Positions 60,799 to 64,000 of a stretch of 64,000 nucleotides of DNA are shown here, piece after piece. The notes beneath the pieces are model-generated. The model did no database searches. It saw nothing but the letters and a program-made list of their open reading frames with translations, and had not been told where the DNA came from. Source of the DNA: Szabonella alba (lineage in GTDB: Bacteria; Pseudomonadota; Alphaproteobacteria; Rhodobacterales; Rhodobacteraceae); assembly GCF_016765775.1 (NCBI RefSeq), contig NZ_JAESVN010000004.1:186001-250000 (forward strand), in the 5' to 3' direction. Positions within the stretch are counted from its first letter, which is position 1, and each line of letters opens with the position of its first letter. A program made the translations under genes and the position numbers.

Positions 60799-60960
60799 AT
60801 GAACTCCCTTCTCAACAGCCTGAAAACCGCCCTGCGCAATCATGCGCGCTATGTCGCGACCCGGCATGAAATCGAACGTATGCCGCTGGATGTGGCGCTT
60901 GATCTCGGGATCTTCCGCGAGGACGCCCATAGCATCGCGAGAAAAGCGGTCTGGGGCTGA
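60799..60960 (+). CDS. DUF1127-like small protein
   Basis: This 53-residue basic protein was missed by length filters. It has an N-terminal helix N-S-L-L-N-S-L-K-T-A-L-R-N-H-A-R-Y and the L-D-L-G-I-F-R-E-D-A-x-S-I-A-R-K-A-V-W-G pattern that resembles the DUF1127/YjiS-type motif. TGAGGAAA lies before the ATG at 60799. Such proteins have been linked to RNA or phosphate metabolism in Rhodobacteraceae relatives; no function is assigned here. Confidence 0.7.
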   Translation: MNSLLNSLKTALRNHARYVATRHEIERMPLDVALDLGIFREDAHSIARKAVWG

Positions 60961-60979
60961 CGCCCTTTCACTTTGGTAA

Positions 60980-61025
60980 AAATACCTCGGGGTGAGCGGC
61001 AAAGCCGCGAGGGGCTGCGCCCCTC
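60980..61025 (+). repeat. Dispersed palindromic intergenic element, copy 5
   Basis: An AAATACCTCGGGG head (60980-60992) is followed by a GCGGC/GCCGC hairpin (60996-61008) and a GAGGGGC/GCCCCTC hairpin (61009-61025). It lies between the DUF1127-like gene and coaD, which converge. Confidence 0.6.
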
Positions 61026-61076
61026 CCCCGTTCCGGCTCACCGCCCCGGACCGGTTCGCCCCGCCCCGGTGAACGC

Positions 61077-61568
61077 TCAGCCGTATCGCGCGACCAGCGC
61101 TGCGGCTACGGCGGGTGGCACGAATTTCGACACATCCCCGCCCAGCCGTGCGATTTCCTTGACCAGTTTCGAGGCAATCGCCTGACGGCGCGCATCGGCC
61201 ATCATGAACACCGTCTCGATACTGGCATCCAGCGCGCGGTTCATGCCGACCATCTGGAATTCATATTCGAAATCGGCCACCGCGCGCAGACCGCGCACGA
61301 TCACGCTTGCGCCCACATCGCGGGCGCAGTCGATCAGCAGATTTTCGAACGGATGCACAAGGATCTCACCGCCGGTGCGCGCCACGATGCCCGCGCATTC
61401 CGCCTCGACCATCGCCACCCGTTCCTCCAGCGAGAAAAGCGGCGCCTTGTCGCGATTGATCGCTACGCCGATCACCAGCCGGTCCACCAGTTGCATCGCG
61501 CGCTGGATGATATCGGTATGACCCAGCGTGACCGGATCGAATGTGCCGGGATATAGACCGATGCGCAT
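61077..61568 (-). CDS. coaD: Phosphopantetheine adenylyltransferase
   Basis: This 163-residue nucleotidyltransferase makes dephospho-CoA. The N-terminal Y-P-G-T-F-D-P-V-T-L-G-H motif gives T-x-G-H, and the late R-x-x-A-I-A-S-K-L-V-K-E-I-A loop is present. Length is standard for the family. Confidence 0.96.
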   Translation of the reverse strand: MRIGLYPGTFDPVTLGHTDIIQRAMQLVDRLVIGVAINRDKAPLFSLEERVAMVEAECAGIVARTGGEILVHPFENLLIDCARDVGASVIVRGLRAVADFEYEFQMVGMNRALDASIETVFMMADARRQAIASKLVKEIARLGGDVSKFVPPAVAAALVARYG

Positions 61569-61693
61569 GGGGGCCCCCTCTCTGGATGGCGGTCACGCAA
61601 CATTATTGCGCGTGGCTTTGCAAGGCCAAAACGCCGCCCCGCCACCCGGACCCGGCCCCCTGCGGCCCTTCCGGTACGGCGGGATGGCCAGGG

Positions 61694-62128
61694 TCAGAAC
61701 CCCTTGATCATGCCTTCCAGCGCATCCTTTTCCATCGCCAGTTCCGACAGGCGCGCGGCCACGACATCGCCGATGGAAATCAGCCCGATCATCGCCTCGC
61801 CCTGCATCACCGGCATATGGCGGAACCGGCCATCGGTCATCTTGCGCAGCACCCCGTCCGTGGTATCGCCCGGCGCACAGCCCACGATCTTGGCCGTCAT
61901 CACCGTATCAACCCGGTCGGACAGGCAGTCCGTGCCGCGTTGGCCCAGTTCCCGCACGATATCGCGTTCCGACAGGATCCCCGCGACGCTGCTGCCGTCA
62001 GGTGACACGATCACCGCGCCGATCCGGCGTTCCGCAAGCAGTTTCACCGCCTCGGCAATCGTGCTTCCGGGTTTGATCGTGACCACGCCCCCGGTGGACT
62101 TGGCCGACAGGATCTGCTGAACAAGCAT
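61694..62128 (-). CDS. CBS-domain protein
   Basis: This 144-residue protein consists of two CBS motifs (about residues 8-65 and 75-130), with A-E-A-V-K-L-L-A-E-R-R-I-G-A-V-I-V and H-M-P-V-M-Q segments. CBS pairs bind adenosyl ligands. The ATG at 62128 has GAGGAG upstream. The partner is unknown. Confidence 0.88.
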   Translation of the reverse strand: MLVQQILSAKSTGGVVTIKPGSTIAEAVKLLAERRIGAVIVSPDGSSVAGILSERDIVRELGQRGTDCLSDRVDTVMTAKIVGCAPGDTTDGVLRKMTDGRFRHMPVMQGEAMIGLISIGDVVAARLSELAMEKDALEGMIKGF

Positions 62129-62178
62129 GACAAACTCCTCCATTCCATGACAAAGGGTCGGACGGGTGCGACATTCTG

Positions 62179-63111
62179 TCAAGGGTTTGATCCGGCGACG
62201 AGCGATTCAAGCCGATGCACCTCACGCCGCACCCCCTGCACCAGAAGATCGGCAAACCGGTTCAGCCGCTCGGCCCGCCCGTCATCGGCATGGCGGATCA
62301 GCCAGAAACTGCGTGTCAGCTGCACCTCATCGGGCAGCACGCGCATCAGTTCGGGCGCGGCGGGCAAGGCGAAATCATGCACCATTCCGATCCCCGCCCC
62401 GGCGCGCAACAGGTTGAGTTGCACCGAGACCGAGTTCGACGACAAGGCCAGCCGCCCGCCCGCCAATTCGCCCAGATAGTCGAGTTCCCGGTCAAAGATC
62501 ATGTCAGGGATATAGCCCACGATGGCGCGCCCCTGCAGATCGGCCCGCCCCCGGATCTCCGATCCCGCCGCCAGCCAGTCGCGTGAGGCCGCCAGATGCA
62601 ACTGGTAATCGCTCAGCTTCTGCACGGTCAGCCGCCCCGTCTCGGGCCGTGACACACCGATGGCCATATCCGCCTCGCGCCGCGACAGGTTGAAGACGCG
62701 CGGCAGGGCGACGATCTGCACTTCCAGCCCCGGATTGGCGGCACAGATCCGCGTCAGAACCTGTGGCAGCAGGTAATTGGCGCAGCCATCCGGCGCCCCG
62801 ATGCGGATCTGCCCGCGCAGGCCCGTCGAGGCGCCGCGCAGATCCTCGGACGCCGCCTCCAGCGCCGCCTCGGCCCGGGTCGCATGCTCCATCAGGCGCG
62901 CGCCCGCATCGGTCAGGGCATAGCCCTGCGGCGATTTCAGGAACAGGCGCTGCTCCAGCGCGCTTTCCAGCCGCGCGATCCGCCGCCCCAGCGTCGCCGG
63001 ATCCAGCCGCAGGATCTTGCCCGCCCGCGTCAGGCTTTCGGCCCGGGCCACCGCCAGAAACAGGCGCAGATCGTCCCAGTCCAGTTCCCCCATCCCCATC
63101 ACCCCGGTCAT
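62179..63111 (-). CDS. LysR-family transcriptional regulator (divergent from mmsA)
   Basis: This 310-residue regulator has an N-terminal helix-turn-helix (L-R-L-F-L-A-V-A-R-A-E-S-L-T-R-A and A-T-L-G-R-R-I-A-R-L-E) and an effector domain to the C terminus. Starts at 63111, 63099 or 63093 are all possible. It is divergent from mmsA with about 106 bases between, so mmsA is the likely target. Confidence 0.88.
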   Translation of the reverse strand: MTGVMGMGELDWDDLRLFLAVARAESLTRAGKILRLDPATLGRRIARLESALEQRLFLKSPQGYALTDAGARLMEHATRAEAALEAASEDLRGASTGLRGQIRIGAPDGCANYLLPQVLTRICAANPGLEVQIVALPRVFNLSRREADMAIGVSRPETGRLTVQKLSDYQLHLAASRDWLAAGSEIRGRADLQGRAIVGYIPDMIFDRELDYLGELAGGRLALSSNSVSVQLNLLRAGAGIGMVHDFALPAAPELMRVLPDEVQLTRSFWLIRHADDGRAERLNRFADLLVQGVRREVHRLESLVAGSNP

Positions 63112-63119
63112 GCCTGCAT

Positions 63120-63129
63120 TTTTGCAAAA
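63120..63129. promoter_or_regulatory. Palindrome in the lysR/mmsA divergent region
   Basis: TTTTGCAAAA is a perfect palindrome; AAAACGCTTTT overlaps it. It lies nine bases from the LysR start and could be part of a regulator site. Confidence 0.25.
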
Positions 63130-63217
63130 CGCTTTTGGGATATTGCCTCTTTATCGGGTATTTCTGCAAGACTATCCTGCCCCCGACCCCAAGCGGGACC
63201 ATCGAGGAGGATATGTC

Positions 63218-64000
63218 ATGGAAGAACTGGGCCACTGGATCAACGGCAAGCGCGTCAAGGGAACATCCGGGCGCTTCTCCGACGTCATGAACCCCGCCAC
63301 GGGTGAAGTTCAGGCCCGGCTGGCGCTGGCCTCGAAGGCCGAGCTTGACGCCGCCGTCGAGGCCGCCGCCGCCGCCCAGATCGCCTGGGGCGCCACCAAT
63401 CCGCAGCGCCGCGCGCGCGTGATGATGGCGATGGTCGGGCTGATCAACCGCGACATGGACAAGCTGGCCGAGGTGCTGAGCCGCGAACATGGCAAGACCT
63501 TTCCCGATGCCAAGGGCGATATCCAGCGCGGGCTGGAAGTGATCGAATATTGCATCGGCGCGCCGCAACTGCTGAAGGGCGAGTTCACCGACAGCGCCGG
63601 CCCCGGCATCGACATGTATTCGATGCGCCAGCCCTTGGGCGTTGCCGCCGGGATCACGCCCTTCAACTTTCCCGCGATGATTCCCTTGTGGAAAATGGGC
63701 CCCGCCCTGTCCGCGGGCAATGCCTTCATCCTCAAACCCTCGGAACGCGACCCCTCGGTGCCCCTGATGCTGGCCGAACTTTTCAAGGAGGCGGGCCTGC
63801 CCGATGGCGTGCTGCAGGTCATCAATGGCGACAAGGAATCGGTGGATGCGATTCTCGACAATCCGGTGATCCAGGCCGTGGGCTTTGTCGGTTCGACCCC
63901 GATCGCCGAATATATCTATGGGCGCGGCTGTTCCAACGGCAAGCGGGTGCAATGTTTCGGTGGCGCCAAGAATCACATGATCATCATGCCCGATGCCGAT
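63218..64000 (+). CDS. mmsA: Methylmalonate-semialdehyde dehydrogenase, N-terminal part (truncated by window edge)
   Basis: The frame is open to the window end and gives 261 codons. It shows H-W-I-N-G-K-R-V near the start, N-P-A-T-G, and I-T-P-F-N-F-P with the conserved Asn. The aldehyde-dehydrogenase segments Q-P-L-G-V-A-A and L-K-P-S-E-R are also seen. The catalytic Cys lies beyond the window. The enzyme is CoA-acylating and acts in valine and beta-alanine breakdown. GAGGAGG lies upstream of the ATG. Confidence 0.93.
   Translation, partial: MEELGHWINGKRVKGTSGRFSDVMNPATGEVQARLALASKAELDAAVEAAAAAQIAWGATNPQRRARVMMAMVGLINRDMDKLAEVLSREHGKTFPDAKGDIQRGLEVIEYCIGAPQLLKGEFTDSAGPGIDMYSMRQPLGVAAGITPFNFPAMIPLWKMGPALSAGNAFILKPSERDPSVPLMLAELFKEAGLPDGVLQVINGDKESVDAILDNPVIQAVGFVGSTPIAEYIYGRGCSNGKRVQCFGGAKNHMIIMPDAD

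Overview
The window is high-GC DNA with the gene content and synteny of an alphaproteobacterium of the Rhodobacteraceae/Paracoccaceae (Paracoccus/Rhodobacter-like). The main pointers are a gene-transfer-agent type endolysin/holin pair, the yceD-rpmF-plsX-fabH-ihfA-merR block, the argS-SPOR-nagZ-scpA-scpB block, tandem gap genes, a fused indolepyruvate oxidoreductase and a double-length dCTP deaminase. It reads as ordinary chromosome. I found no insertion sequence, prophage body, CRISPR array or rRNA, and one tRNA (Pro-GGG).

Layout. 1-3.0 kb (+): 3' end of a LacI-type regulator, GH1 beta-glucosidase and glucokinase. 3.1-7.4 kb (-): CO-dehydrogenase-like molybdenum hydroxylase (coxG-S-L-M order) with the form II active-site loop. 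7.6-11.7 kb (-): LuxR-type response regulator, FIST-domain protein and PAS hybrid histidine kinase. 11.7-12.1 kb: hairpin-rich non-coding DNA. 12.1-23.3 kb (-): complete glycogen operon glgP-glgB-glgC-glgA-glgX-pgm. 23.3-26.8 kb: non-coding DNA, a small ORF, TfoX C-terminal protein, OlsB-like acyltransferase, BamE and YceD. 27.0-31.1 kb (+): rpmF-plsX-fabH-ihfA-merR. 31.2-32.9 kb: tRNA-Pro, dcd and a secreted protein. 33.0-38.5 kb (-): scpB, scpA, nagZ, SPOR protein and argS. 38.7-43.3 kb (-): GTA-type holin and endolysin, ccmE, argC, murI and an acyltransferase. 43.3-47.8 kb: ior and a divergent LysR gene. 48.3-51.3 kb (+): purL, bolA, a 44-codon TTG-started ORF and grxD. 51.4-53.0 kb (-): MliC-like protein, zapA and a coiled-coil protein. 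53.3-57.8 kb (+): transketolase and two GAPDH genes with a membrane microprotein between them. 58.0-61.0 kb (+): Na+/H+ antiporter with a cyclic-nucleotide-binding-like domain and a DUF1127-like mini-protein. 61.1-63.1 kb (-): coaD, CBS protein and LysR gene. 63.2 kb to the end (+): 5' part of mmsA.

How the genes work together. The common theme is storage and central carbon flow: beta-glucoside hydrolysis, glucose phosphorylation, glycogen synthesis and breakdown, transketolase and GAPDH. A near-palindrome of the type TGTTAGC-GCTAACA, typical of LacI-family operators, sits in front of glgP and in front of both gap genes. At glgP and at the second gap gene it overlaps a plausible -10 box, which suggests one repressor links glycogen turnover to triose-phosphate flow. 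The two GAPDHs differ at the coenzyme pocket (A36 with R189/R190 against D36 with T189/M190), suggesting an NADP-type and an NAD-type enzyme. Other points of interest are the GTA lysis pair, the TTG-started ORF coupled to bolA and grxD, a dispersed palindromic intergenic repeat, and a candidate small RNA before purL.

All assignments come from reading the sequence and remembered family features. No database search was run.
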